Shown one piece after another: positions 1 to 8,414 of a stretch of 41,819 nucleotides of DNA. The notes under the pieces were generated by a model. That model did not search any database and was not told the origin of the DNA. It worked only from the letters and a program-made list of their open reading frames with translations. Source of the stretch: Pseudomonas sp. A-RE-19. GTDB lineage: Bacteria > Pseudomonadota > Gammaproteobacteria > Pseudomonadales > Pseudomonadaceae. Location of the stretch: positions 1 to 41,819 of the forward strand of contig NZ_JAHBDQ010000032.1 of assembly GCF_019956555.1 (NCBI RefSeq), written 5' to 3'. Each line of letters begins with the position of its first letter. Within the stretch, counting starts at the first letter, position 1. The position numbers and the translations under genes are program-made.

Positions 1-716
1 TCCCCGCCCTACCCGCCTGCTGCACCCCACTCGACGCCCATTGGCCGCTGCCCTTTGTGCTGCCCGATACAGTCTTGTTGGGCACCCGCTTCGATACCAC
101 GCAACTGGCCAGCGATGATTTCCAGCGCAGCGCCATCGAGCCGCCCGCGAGCATCCAGCGTTCGGTGGCCAAGCGCCAGGCCGAGTTTCTCGCCGGGCGG
201 GTCTGCGCTCGGGCCGCGTTGCAACATCTGGAAGGGCTGAGTTTCATTCCGGCGATTGGCGAAGACCGCGCACCGGTATGGCCGGCGCACATCACCGGCT
301 CGATCACCCACAGCACCGGCCGGGCCGCGGCGATTGTCGCGAACAAGGCGCACTGGCGCGGCTTGGGGATGGACCTGGAACACCTGCTCGATGCAGAACG
401 GGCCGAGCGCCTGGCCGGGGAAATTCTCACCGGGCCTGAGTTGCAGCGCATGGCTGGCGGTGCTCGCGATCAATTGGCGCTGTGGGTGACGCTGACGTTT
501 TCGGTGAAGGAAAGCCTGTTCAAGGCGCTTTACCCGATCGTTCAGCGGCGCTTCTATTTCGAACACGCCGAAGTGCTGGAGTGGCGCGAGAGCGGTGAAG
601 TGCGGTTGCGGTTGCTGACTGATCTGTCCAGTGAATGGCGCAGCGGCACTGAGCTGGACGCGCAATTTGCAGTGACGGATGGGCAGTTGTTGAGCCTGGT
701 CAGTATCAAGGCCTGA
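1..716 (+). CDS. pcpS: 4'-phosphopantetheinyl transferase (5' end outside window)
   Basis: Transfers 4'-phosphopantetheine from CoA to a serine of carrier proteins of fatty acid, polyketide or peptide synthesis. The frame contains the Sfp/EntD-family signatures GLGMDLEH (metal and CoA binding) and FSVKESLFKALYP (the F-S-x-K-E-S helix), with a THS segment upstream that fits the family. A GTG at 57 could be read as a start. However, the frame stays open from base 3 and the upstream residues (PACCTPLDAHWPLPF) look like the normal N-terminus of Pseudomonas PcpS-type enzymes, so I read the gene as truncated by the window edge. Pseudomonas usually has one such enzyme serving both primary and siderophore metabolism; the symbol rests on that family knowledge. 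The next gene is convergent, with a REPIN between. Confidence 0.88.
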   Translation, partial: PALPACCTPLDAHWPLPFVLPDTVLLGTRFDTTQLASDDFQRSAIEPPASIQRSVAKRQAEFLAGRVCARAALQHLEGLSFIPAIGEDRAPVWPAHITGSITHSTGRAAAIVANKAHWRGLGMDLEHLLDAERAERLAGEILTGPELQRMAGGARDQLALWVTLTFSVKESLFKALYPIVQRRFYFEHAEVLEWRESGEVRLRLLTDLSSEWRSGTELDAQFAVTDGQLLSLVSIKA

Positions 717-735
717 GGATTCGTTGTGGTCATGC

Positions 736-842
736 GGGCCTCATCGCGAGCAGGCTCGCTCCCACAGTTGATCTCTGTTGTTCACAAATTGTGTGTTCAC
801 AGGAGATCCAATGTGGGAGCGAGCCTGCTCGCGATGAGGCCC
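736..842. repeat. REPIN (GTGGGAGC class)
   Basis: Two 31-bp arms (736-766 and 812-842) are perfect reverse complements around a 45-bp spacer. The arms carry the GTGGGAGCGAGC...GCTCGCGA core typical of extragenic palindromes in fluorescent Pseudomonas. It fills the gap between two convergent genes and can also fold as a large hairpin in either transcript. Confidence 0.9.
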
Positions 843-860
843 TCAAAAGCAACAAAGATC

Positions 861-2471
861 TCAACGCCTCTCCTGATTCCTCGGCCAGCTGAGACTGAAA
901 CAGGCCCCACCCAGGCTTTTGCTCTTGCCGATCAACGCTCGCCCGTCATGCCAATGGATGATTCGCCGCACAATCGATAACCCCAACCCATGCCCGCCCG
1001 AGGCGCGGGTGCGGCTGTCATCGAGGCGCAGGAACGGGGTGAAGATTTTCTCCCACGCGGTTTCCGGCACGCCTGGCCCGTCATCCTCGACATCCACCCG
1101 ACAGCGCTGCTGCCCGACCTGATAACTGACGGTCACCCGGGAATGGGCGTGGCGCATGGCATTGCTCACCAGGTTCTGCAACGCTCGGTGCAAGTAACGC
1201 GGCTCGGCCTCGACCCAGGCGTCATCACAATCGGCGGCCGACAGGCACAAACCGCGCTGCACCGTGACCTCGGCGCGCAGTGGCGCCAGTTCTTCGATCA
1301 CCTGATTGACCAACGCATCCAGATCGATCCGCTGAAAATTCAGCGCCGGCGAACCCTGCTCCAACCGCGCATAAGTGAGCATCTCATCGACCAGCCGATC
1401 GAGGTCCTCGATGTCGTGGTCCATCCCTTCGCGGTATTTCTCCAGCGCCTCTGGCGTGGCGGCCGAGCCGATCATCTCCAGGCCAAAACGCAGGCGCGCC
1501 ACTGGTGTGCGCAACTCGTGGGACACGGCGCGCACCAGTTCTCGCTGAATCGCCAACAATTGCTGCAAGTGCTCGGCCATGCCGTTGAACGCCGAGGCCA
1601 GGCGCCCTACCGAGTCCGCACCGCGTGCCGGTACGCGGGTTTCCAGGCTGCCCTTGGCGATGCGCGTGGCGGCGGCTTCCAGCCCGCGCAACCGGCGCTC
1701 GAGTTGACGCACCAACAGATAGACGATCAAACCGATCAGGCTCAGGCCGAGGGCCGCGATCAGCACCAGCCACTCAGGCGGGTAAGGATTCATCTGATAC
1801 AACGGGCCGATTTCCAGCACCCAGGGTGTACCGACCATGCCGGCAAACACCCGGATCGAATCGCCGCCCTTGCCCAGCGCCATCACCGTATCGCCTTCGG
1901 ATACGCGGCGGCTCTGGTCTTCGTCCATGTCGGCCTGATCGACCGTGACCAACTGCAGATCGAAGCCGAAGCCCTTCTCTTCCTTTAACTGCGCCAGACG
2001 CTTGGGCTGCTCGGCCACCGGGTAACGCACCAGTTCATCGGCCAGCAGGTAAATGGTCGCCCGCGCCAGTTGCTCGCTGATTTGCTGGACTTCCCCCGTG
2101 AGCACCAGTTGTTCCTTGTCGCTGACCAAGCGATACACCTTGGCCGCATGCGGGCCGGTCTGCTCCACCAGTGCCTGGCCGCGCAACACGCGGGTGCGCT
2201 GGGTAAGGTCGAGGTCGGTCTGGGGGAACGTCTTCAGCGCCAGCGGAATCCCGAGCAAGCGCTCCCACACCAGCAACGCCCGATGGCGTTCGGTTTCGTT
2301 CATCGGTTGCAGGTTGTCGGCCATCAGCGAGAATGTGCCGTGAGCCAGGCGCTCGCGGTATTGCTCGCTACGCACCTGGTTAAGCAGGTGCAGGGCCAGC
2401 ACGCCGAGCACGGCCACCAGAATCAGCGCCGCGCACATGCCGCCGTAGATGCGCAGGAAGATCGAGTTCAC
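861..2471 (-). CDS. rstB: RstB-like sensor histidine kinase
   Basis: Inner-membrane sensor kinase of 536 residues, partner of the response regulator encoded just upstream. A membrane segment lies near residues 10-30, then a periplasmic domain of about 200 residues, a second membrane segment at about 233-254, a HAMP linker, the phosphoacceptor helix SHELRTP (His318), an N box NLVSNAMRHA, and G boxes EDDGPGVPE and GGHGLGLSIV. All catalytic motifs are present. The ATG overlaps the regulator stop by 4 bp, indicating translational coupling. Overall form resembles E. coli RstB. The signal sensed is not visible from sequence, and the symbol is by family resemblance only. Confidence 0.85.
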   Translation of the reverse strand: MNSIFLRIYGGMCAALILVAVLGVLALHLLNQVRSEQYRERLAHGTFSLMADNLQPMNETERHRALLVWERLLGIPLALKTFPQTDLDLTQRTRVLRGQALVEQTGPHAAKVYRLVSDKEQLVLTGEVQQISEQLARATIYLLADELVRYPVAEQPKRLAQLKEEKGFGFDLQLVTVDQADMDEDQSRRVSEGDTVMALGKGGDSIRVFAGMVGTPWVLEIGPLYQMNPYPPEWLVLIAALGLSLIGLIVYLLVRQLERRLRGLEAAATRIAKGSLETRVPARGADSVGRLASAFNGMAEHLQQLLAIQRELVRAVSHELRTPVARLRFGLEMIGSAATPEALEKYREGMDHDIEDLDRLVDEMLTYARLEQGSPALNFQRIDLDALVNQVIEELAPLRAEVTVQRGLCLSAADCDDAWVEAEPRYLHRALQNLVSNAMRHAHSRVTVSYQVGQQRCRVDVEDDGPGVPETAWEKIFTPFLRLDDSRTRASGGHGLGLSIVRRIIHWHDGRALIGKSKSLGGACFSLSWPRNQERR

Positions 2472-3181
2472 AGGGTGCAGGCTTGCGGAACGAACAGATA
2501 ACCTTTACTGCGAATGGTTTTGATCAGCCGCGGATGCTCAGGGTCATCGCCGATCTTGGGGCGGATGCGCGAGATGCGTACGTCGATGGAACGGTCCTGG
2601 CCGTCATAACCGATACCCCGCAGCGCGGTGAAAATTTCTTCGCGAGACAGAGTCCGCCCGGCGTTGGCCACCAGCAGCCAGAGCAAATCGAACTCGGCGC
2701 TGGTCAACTCGATGCCTTGGTCATGCAGCCAGGCCTCGCGCAACGCGTTGTCCACCACCAACGGGCCGAACTGTAGCCGCCGTTGTTTTTCCGGGGCCAC
2801 TTCAGGGGTTTCACTGCGCCGCAGCAGGGCCTGGACGCGCGCCAGCAATAAACGTGGACGCACCGGTTTGCAGACGTAATCGTCGGCACCCAGGTCCAGG
2901 CCAAGAATCTGATCGGTGTCGTCGGTGCGCGCGGTGAGCATCAGGATCGGGCCGTCATACTTGTCGCGAACCTTGCGGCAAATGCTCAGGCCATCTTCGC
3001 CCGGGAGCATCAGGTCGAGGATCACCAGGTCCGGCTTCTCCTTGATGATGCGTGCCGCGGCAAGAGCGCCGTTGCCCTCGATCGACACGCGCAGGCCGTT
3101 GGTTTCCAGATAATCGCGAGTCAGCTCCGCCAGACGCTGGTCGTCCTCGACAATCAATACCTGCCAGGCTTCTTGCTCCAC
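2468..3181 (-). CDS. rstA: RstA-like OmpR-family response regulator
   Basis: DNA-binding response regulator of 237 residues. The receiver domain has the acidic pair (EDD, residues 12-14), phosphoacceptor Asp56 in VILDLMLPG and Lys105 in CKP. The C-terminal winged helix ends in the OmpR-type segment LIKTIRSKGYLFV. I chose the GTG at 3181 because AGAGG lies 5 nt upstream and MEQEAWQVLIVEDD is a normal family start; an in-frame start at 3223 would add an unlikely 14-residue extension. It is the first gene of the operon with the kinase and diverges from nrdA across about 730 bp. Confidence 0.88.
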   Translation of the reverse strand: MEQEAWQVLIVEDDQRLAELTRDYLETNGLRVSIEGNGALAAARIIKEKPDLVILDLMLPGEDGLSICRKVRDKYDGPILMLTARTDDTDQILGLDLGADDYVCKPVRPRLLLARVQALLRRSETPEVAPEKQRRLQFGPLVVDNALREAWLHDQGIELTSAEFDLLWLLVANAGRTLSREEIFTALRGIGYDGQDRSIDVRISRIRPKIGDDPEHPRLIKTIRSKGYLFVPQACTL

Positions 3182-3470
3182 GATGACCTCTGCTTGCCAA
3201 CACCACTGATAGGAAGGATCCACCCGTCTTTTTGTAATGATAGGGGAGGATAAGAATGCAGCTGCGTTGGCCGATTGTATAAACGTCGCTCACCGAGAAC
3301 ACAAGCCGGTAAATGCGTTCGGACATGGCGGTTTTTTGTGATAGGGTTCGCGCCCTTAAAAATCCGGCCGGACGTTTTCGATCATTGAAAATCGATGAAA
3401 AATCATCCGCTCCAGCAGCGTCGCGGCTTACACGCTCGTTCCACCTTTCACACACAATTTACGCACAGGT

Positions 3471-3479
3471 TTATCCACA
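3471..3479 (+). promoter_or_regulatory. DnaA box (TTATCCACA)
   Basis: An exact match to the consensus 9-mer bound by the replication initiator DnaA. It sits about 10 bp upstream of the inferred nrdA promoter. In E. coli DnaA regulates nrdAB, so a regulatory role here is plausible but inferred. Confidence 0.6.
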
Positions 3480-3488
3480 GGTAGTACG

Positions 3489-3517
3489 TTGCAACACCCC
3501 CCAAAACGCATTATCTT
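3489..3517 (+). promoter_or_regulatory. Possible sigma-70 promoter of nrdA
   Basis: TTGCAA (3489-3494) and TATCTT (3512-3517) are 17 bp apart, each matching the consensus hexamer at four of six bases. The -10 lies inside the first NrdR-type box, as expected for a repressor that blocks polymerase. Transcription would start near 3524. No other candidate looked better, but hexamer matches of this quality also occur by chance. Confidence 0.4.
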
Positions 3518-3521
3518 GTAG
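3506..3521. promoter_or_regulatory. NrdR-type box 1
   Basis: ACGCATTATCTTGTAG resembles the NrdR consensus acaCwAtATaTwGtgt, matching five of its six most conserved bases. Its centre is exactly 31 bp from that of box 2. Paired boxes separated by about three helical turns are the known arrangement for NrdR, the ATP-cone repressor of ribonucleotide reductase genes. Confidence 0.6.
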
Positions 3522-3523
3522 CA

Positions 3524-3913
3524 CGGCGCTAAAAAAACCCTACATGTAGGGTTTTCACTCAAAAGCCCAACCACATTTCAGACCAGAAACTCAAGCGCTT
3601 TATTGCCTGTTTATGGTTGAACCAAGCGTGATTTTACAAGCCCAAACCGCATGCGCGGATGGCACCGTTTTTTCAGGCTTGAACGGCCAGAACGGTACGG
3701 GTGTTGCAGTCACTACTGTCACCCTGAAAGGAATCCGGTTTCGAGCCAAGGCTCGCAGCCAAAGACTTCGGCAAGGAAGCGGCATCATTAGCCTTTTTCC
3801 TACTGTCCCGAAGTGGTTATGCCCGACGCCCGTCGGTTGTAGTGCTTCAGGACAGAACGGTGGGCACCGTGATGGTGCCCAAACAAACATAGAGAATGTG
3901 GAGACAACCCCCC
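3524..3913 (+). promoter_or_regulatory. Long structured 5' leader of nrdA
   Basis: About 390 nt separate the inferred start of transcription from the nrdA ATG, with no credible ORF. The stretch contains successive potential stems: 3647-3658 (CCGC/GCGG), 3665-3669 with 3682-3686, 3699-3724 (GGGTG..CAGT/ACTG.CACCC), 3742-3755 (CGAGC/GCTCG), a two-tier arm at 3803-3855 (CTGTCC.GAAG with CTTC.GGACAG enclosing CCGAC/GTCGG), and 3862-3880 (GGGCACC/GGTGCCC), 17 nt before the ribosome binding site GGAGA. I do not recognise it as a known riboswitch class. Confidence 0.4.
3537..3552. promoter_or_regulatory. NrdR-type box 2 (perfect palindrome)
   Basis: The core CTACATGTAG matches all six most conserved bases of the NrdR consensus. 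It sits inside a perfect 22-bp palindrome at 3534-3555. It would lie just downstream of the inferred transcription start, so NrdR bound across boxes 1 and 2 would cover the promoter. Confidence 0.7.
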
Positions 3914-6808
3914 ATGCAAACCGACACAACTCGCGAGAACCCGCAGGGCACCTTGCCGCAGGCCGCCGATTCGAATTCGGATCTGTCCGCCACCGCGCCT
4001 GGCCAGCTGCGCGTGATCAAGCGTAACGGCACTGTCGTTCCTTACACCGATGACAAGATCACCGTCGCCATCACCAAAGCGTTTCTCGCAGTTGAAGGCG
4101 GCACCGCTGCCGCCTCGTCGCGAATCCACGACACCGTTGCCCGCCTGACCGAACAGGTCACCGCGACCTTCAAGCGTCGCATGCCGTCGGGCGGCACCAT
4201 CCACATCGAAGAAATCCAGGACCAGGTCGAACTGGCCCTGATGCGTGCCGGCGAGCAGAAAGTGGCGCGCGACTACGTGATCTACCGCGACGCCCGCTCC
4301 AAGGAACGCGCCGTACGCAGCACCACCGAAGAGCCGGTACAAGCGCACCCGTCGATCCGCATCACCCGCGCCGATGGCAGCCTGGCGCCATTGGACATGG
4401 GTCGCCTGAACACCATCGTCACTGAAGCGTGCGAAGGCCTGGAAGAAGTCGACGGCGACCTGATCCAGCGCGAAACCCTGAAGAACCTGTACGACGGCGT
4501 GGCCCTGACCGACGTCAACACCGCCCTGGTGATGACCGCCCGTACGCTGGTCGAGCGCGAGCCGAACTACTCGTTCGTGACCGCCCGCCTGCTGATGGAC
4601 ACCCTGCGTGCCGAAGGCCTGAACTTCCTGGGCGTCGCCGAGAGCGCGACCCACCACGAAATGGTCGACCTGTATGCCAAGGCGCTGCCGGCGTACATCG
4701 CCAAAGGTATCGAATTCGAATTGCTGAACCCGGTTCTGGCGTCCTTCGACCTGGAAAAACTCGGCAAGGCGATCAACCACGAGCGCGATCAGCAGTTCAC
4801 CTACCTGGGCCTGCAAACCCTGTACGACCGTTACTTCATCCACAAGGACGGTATCCGCTTCGAACTGCCGCAGATCTTCTTCATGCGCGTGGCCATGGGC
4901 CTGGCAATCGAAGAGAAGAACAAGGAAGACCGTGCGATCGAGTTCTACAACCTGTTGTCGTCCTTCGACTACATGTCCTCGACCCCGACCCTGTTCAACG
5001 CCGGCACCCTGCGTCCACAGCTGTCGAGCTGCTACCTGACCACCGTGCCGGATGACCTGTCGGGCATCTACCACGCGATCCACGACAACGCCATGTTGTC
5101 CAAATTCGCGGGCGGCCTGGGTAACGACTGGACGCCGGTTCGTGCGCTGGGTTCGTACATCAAGGGCACCAACGGCAAATCCCAGGGCGTTGTACCGTTC
5201 CTGAAAGTGGTGAACGACACCGCCGTCGCCGTTAACCAGGGTGGCAAGCGCAAAGGCGCTGTCTGTGCCTACCTGGAAACCTGGCACATGGACATCGAAG
5301 AGTTCATCGAACTGCGTAAGAACACTGGTGATGACCGCCGTCGTACCCACGACATGAACACCGCCAACTGGATCCCTGACCTGTTCATGAAGCGCGTCTT
5401 CGATGACGGCCCGTGGACCCTGTTCTCGCCATCCGAAGTTCCGGATCTGCACGACCTGACCGGCAAGGCCTTCGAAGAGCGTTACGAGTACTACGAAGCC
5501 CTGTCCCAGTACCCAGGCAAGATCAAGCTGTTCAAGACCATCCAGGCCAAAGACCTGTGGCGCAAAATGCTGTCCATGCTGTTTGAAACCGGCCACCCAT
5601 GGCTGACCTTCAAAGACCCGTGCAACCTGCGCAGCCCGCAGCAGCACGTGGGCGTGGTTCACAGCTCGAACCTGTGCACCGAGATCACCTTGAACACCAA
5701 CAAGGACGAGATCGCCGTTTGCAACCTGGGCTCGATCAACCTGCCGAACCACATCACCAACGGCAAGCTCGATACCGACAAGCTGCAACGCACCGTGAAC
5801 ACTGCCGTGCGCATGCTCGATAACGTGATCGACATCAACTACTACTCGGTGCCGCAAGCGAAGAACTCCAACTTCAAGCACCGTCCGGTAGGCCTGGGCA
5901 TCATGGGCTTCCAGGACGCTTTGTACCTGCAGCACATCCCTTACGGTTCCGACGCTGCCGTCGAGTTCGCCGACAAGTCCATGGAAGCGGTCAGCTACTA
6001 CGCGATCCAGGCGTCCTGCGACCTGGCCGACGAGCGCGGCGCTTACGAGACGTTCCAGGGTTCGCTGTGGTCCAAAGGCATCCTGCCGCTGGATTCGCAA
6101 CAGATCCTGATCGAGCAGCGTGGCCAGAAGTACATCGACGTTGACCTGAACGAATCCCTGGACTGGGCACCGGTTCGCGCCCGTGTGCAGAAAGGCATTC
6201 GTAACTCCAACATCATGGCCATCGCACCGACCGCGACCATCGCCAACATCACTGGCGTATCGCAGTCGATCGAACCGACTTATCAGAACCTCTACGTGAA
6301 ATCGAACCTGTCGGGCGAATTCACCGTGATCAACCCGTACCTGGTTCGCGACCTGAAGGCTCGCGGTCTGTGGGACTCGGTCATGATCAACGACCTGAAG
6401 TACTACGACGGTTCGGTGCAGCAGATCGAGCGCATTCCGCAAGAACTCAAAGAGCTCTACGCGACTGCCTTCGAAGTGGACACCAAGTGGATCGTCGACG
6501 CCGCCAGCCGTCGTCAGAAGTGGATCGACCAGGCTCAATCGCTGAACCTGTACATCGCCGGCGCTTCGGGCAAGAAGCTGGACGTGACCTATCGCATGGC
6601 CTGGTACCGTGGTCTGAAAACCACTTACTACCTCCGTGCCCTGGCCGCAACCAGCACCGAGAAGTCGACCATCAACACCGGTAAGCTGAACGCTGTTTCC
6701 AGCGGCGGCAACCACGGTGACGACTCGGTCCTGGCAGCCCCTGCCGGCCCTGCTCCAGTGCCGAAGGCGTGCGCCATCGACGAGCCGGATTGCGAAGCTT
6801 GCCAATAA
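3914..6808 (+). CDS. nrdA: Ribonucleoside-diphosphate reductase class Ia, alpha subunit
   Basis: Large catalytic subunit (964 residues) that makes deoxynucleotides from ribonucleoside diphosphates, with the radical supplied by NrdB. Two N-terminal ATP-cone domains are visible (starting VIKRNGTVVPY and IRITRADGSLAP); the second makes it longer than the E. coli protein, as is usual for pseudomonads. Active-site features include the cysteine in LSSCYLTT, the N-x-C-x-E motif in NLCTEI, the second redox cysteine in VCNLGSINL, and the C-terminal CEAC pair that accepts thioredoxin electrons. I chose the ATG at 3914, with GGAGA upstream; an in-frame GTG at 3896 overlaps that site. nrdB does not follow. 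A terminator, a REPIN and the convergent flgE do. Confidence 0.95.
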   Translation: MQTDTTRENPQGTLPQAADSNSDLSATAPGQLRVIKRNGTVVPYTDDKITVAITKAFLAVEGGTAAASSRIHDTVARLTEQVTATFKRRMPSGGTIHIEEIQDQVELALMRAGEQKVARDYVIYRDARSKERAVRSTTEEPVQAHPSIRITRADGSLAPLDMGRLNTIVTEACEGLEEVDGDLIQRETLKNLYDGVALTDVNTALVMTARTLVEREPNYSFVTARLLMDTLRAEGLNFLGVAESATHHEMVDLYAKALPAYIAKGIEFELLNPVLASFDLEKLGKAINHERDQQFTYLGLQTLYDRYFIHKDGIRFELPQIFFMRVAMGLAIEEKNKEDRAIEFYNLLSSFDYMSSTPTLFNAGTLRPQLSSCYLTTVPDDLSGIYHAIHDNAMLSKFAGGLGNDWTPVRALGSYIKGTNGKSQGVVPFLKVVNDTAVAVNQGGKRKGAVCAYLETWHMDIEEFIELRKNTGDDRRRTHDMNTANWIPDLFMKRVFDDGPWTLFSPSEVPDLHDLTGKAFEERYEYYEALSQYPGKIKLFKTIQAKDLWRKMLSMLFETGHPWLTFKDPCNLRSPQQHVGVVHSSNLCTEITLNTNKDEIAVCNLGSINLPNHITNGKLDTDKLQRTVNTAVRMLDNVIDINYYSVPQAKNSNFKHRPVGLGIMGFQDALYLQHIPYGSDAAVEFADKSMEAVSYYAIQASCDLADERGAYETFQGSLWSKGILPLDSQQILIEQRGQKYIDVDLNESLDWAPVRARVQKGIRNSNIMAIAPTATIANITGVSQSIEPTYQNLYVKSNLSGEFTVINPYLVRDLKARGLWDSVMINDLKYYDGSVQQIERIPQELKELYATAFEVDTKWIVDAASRRQKWIDQAQSLNLYIAGASGKKLDVTYRMAWYRGLKTTYYLRALAATSTEKSTINTGKLNAVSSGGNHGDDSVLAAPAGPAPVPKACAIDEPDCEACQ

Positions 6809-6845
6809 GCTGAGCCGGTAGGCGCCGCGAGGCGCTTACCTGAAA

Positions 6846-6878
6846 CCCCCGATGAGCCTCTGGCTTGTCGGGGGTTTT
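6846..6878 (+). terminator. Terminator of nrdA
   Basis: CCCCCGA (6846-6852) pairs with TCGGGGG (6868-6874), followed by a T-rich run. It lies about 40 bp after the nrdA stop. Confidence 0.85.
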
Positions 6879-6897
6879 CTTTTGCCTGCTTTAAGGT

Positions 6898-6990
6898 CAA
6901 AAGATCGCAGCCTCGCTTCGCTCGACAGCTCCTACATTGACATGCGATCCCTGTAGGAGCTGTCGAGCGAAGCGAGGCTGCGATCTTTTG
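6898..6990. repeat. REPIN (GTAGGAGCTG class)
   Basis: Arms of 39 bp (6898-6936 and 6952-6990) are perfect reverse complements around a 15-bp spacer. This is the second repeat class of the window, also seen at 10195 and 17840. The inner arm here reads GTCGAGCGAAGCGAGGC, a variant of the GCCGAAGGC seen in the other two. Confidence 0.88.
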
Positions 6991-7014
6991 ATCTTGATCT
7001 TTATCTATCACCCA

Positions 7015-7040
7015 CAAAAAAGCCCCTCTTGCGAGGGGCT
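7015..7040 (-). terminator. Terminator of the flgBCDE operon
   Basis: AGCCCCTC-TTGC-GAGGGGCT at 7021-7040 forms an 8-bp stem. On the minus strand it is followed by a run of T, 30 bp after the flgE stop. It may also act on the plus strand. Confidence 0.85.
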
Positions 7041-7069
7041 CCTTGTGAAGCGCTACCCACTGACCCGCA

Positions 7070-8383
7070 TCAAGTCATCTGAATGATGGTCTGCATGATG
7101 GTGCTCTGGGTGGAGATGGTCTTGGCGTTCGCCTGGTAGTTGCTCTGCGCCTTGATCAAATCAACCAATTCGTTGGTCAGGTTGACGTTGGACTCTTCCA
7201 GGGAGTTGGACACGATCGAACCCAGGGTGCCGGTCTTCGGCGCATCGACACCGGCCACGCCGGAGGCGAAGGTTTCTTTCCAGCGAGTACCGCCCACTGG
7301 CTGCAAGCCTTGCTCGTTGGCGAAGCTGGCGACTGCAACCTGGCCGATGGCCTTGGTTTGCTGGTTGCTGAAGTTGGCGGTCATGACGCCGCTGGTGTCG
7401 ATGGTCAGGCTGGAGATCTGACCGGTGGCGTAGCCGTCCTGGTATTGGGCGGTACGAGCGGTTGGCGAGTTGTAGGACGTGGTCAACGCCATGTTGAATG
7501 CGATGCCACCAGTGGCAGCGACGGAACCGTTCGGACCCCAGGTCACAGGAGTCGTTGCAGCGTTGGTCACAGCACCAGGCACCCAACCGGTCATGGTCAA
7601 GGTGTTGCCAGTCTGGGTCCAGCCAGCACCCGCCGTCAGCGTATTGATGCTGCCGTCGGAGTTGAAAGTGATGTCAGCGGTGATCGCCACCGGAGGCGTG
7701 GTTGCAGGGTTGGCCGGGGAGCGACCGTCCATGTAGGTATAGACACGCCAGGCATTGGTACCCGTTTTCACGTAGTACTGATCCATGGTGTGCTCGTTAC
7801 CCTGGCTATCGTAGACCTTGGTGGAAATGGTCTTGTTATAGCTGTTGGTATCGGTCGGGCTGAACGGAGCTACGGTCGGTGTTGTTTCCGCCGAGTTCAG
7901 GTTCATCGTCTGATCGACCTTGGTCGTCGGGTTCGGCTTCAGACTCGACGTATCAATCTTCAAGTCAGTCAACACACCGTTGATGATCTTGCCGTTGGCA
8001 TCGACGCCATAACCCTGCAGACGGTTGCCGTTGTTATCAACCACATAGTTTTCAGCATCGGTCTTGAACGCACCGGCACGGGTGTAGCTCAGGGAACCGT
8101 TGTCACTGAGGATGAAGAAGCCGTTGCCCTGGATGCCCATGTCCAGCACGTTGCCGGTGTTGTTCACGTCGCCCTGGCCGAACTGCTGGGAAACGTTGGC
8201 CAGACGCACGCCGTTGCCGACGGTCTTGCTGCCGGTACCCAGGCGAGTGGCCGAGTACACGTCTTCGAATTCTGCACGGGACGATTTGAAACCGGTGGTC
8301 GCGACGTTGGCGATGTTGTTGCCGGTCACGTCCAGTTGTTTGTTGGCTGCATAGAGACCGCTAAGGCCGATATTGAAAGACAT
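7070..8383 (-). CDS. flgE: Flagellar hook protein FlgE
   Basis: Structural subunit of the flagellar hook, exported by the flagellar type III system (437 residues). The N-terminus MSFNIGLSGLYAANKQLDV and the following GNNIANVATTGFKSS are the canonical rod/hook motif. The C-terminus (NELVDLIKAQSNYQANAKT) is the matching amphipathic helix, and the middle is variable and rich in Thr, Asn and Gly. It is the last gene of a minus-strand flgB-flgC-flgD-flgE operon and ends at a terminator. flgF does not follow here; nrdA occupies the adjacent position on the opposite strand. Confidence 0.95.
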   Translation of the reverse strand: MSFNIGLSGLYAANKQLDVTGNNIANVATTGFKSSRAEFEDVYSATRLGTGSKTVGNGVRLANVSQQFGQGDVNNTGNVLDMGIQGNGFFILSDNGSLSYTRAGAFKTDAENYVVDNNGNRLQGYGVDANGKIINGVLTDLKIDTSSLKPNPTTKVDQTMNLNSAETTPTVAPFSPTDTNSYNKTISTKVYDSQGNEHTMDQYYVKTGTNAWRVYTYMDGRSPANPATTPPVAITADITFNSDGSINTLTAGAGWTQTGNTLTMTGWVPGAVTNAATTPVTWGPNGSVAATGGIAFNMALTTSYNSPTARTAQYQDGYATGQISSLTIDTSGVMTANFSNQQTKAIGQVAVASFANEQGLQPVGGTRWKETFASGVAGVDAPKTGTLGSIVSNSLEESNVNLTNELVDLIKAQSNYQANAKTISTQSTIMQTIIQMT

Positions 8384-8414
8384 ATTCCACTCCTTTGTGC
8401 CGTGTTAGTCGGCT

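Noticed and set aside
3800..6805. A 1001-codon open frame antisense to nrdA
   Set aside because: nrdA is a clear, complete gene; its biased codon use leaves the opposite strand free of stops. The antisense translation shows no family motif.
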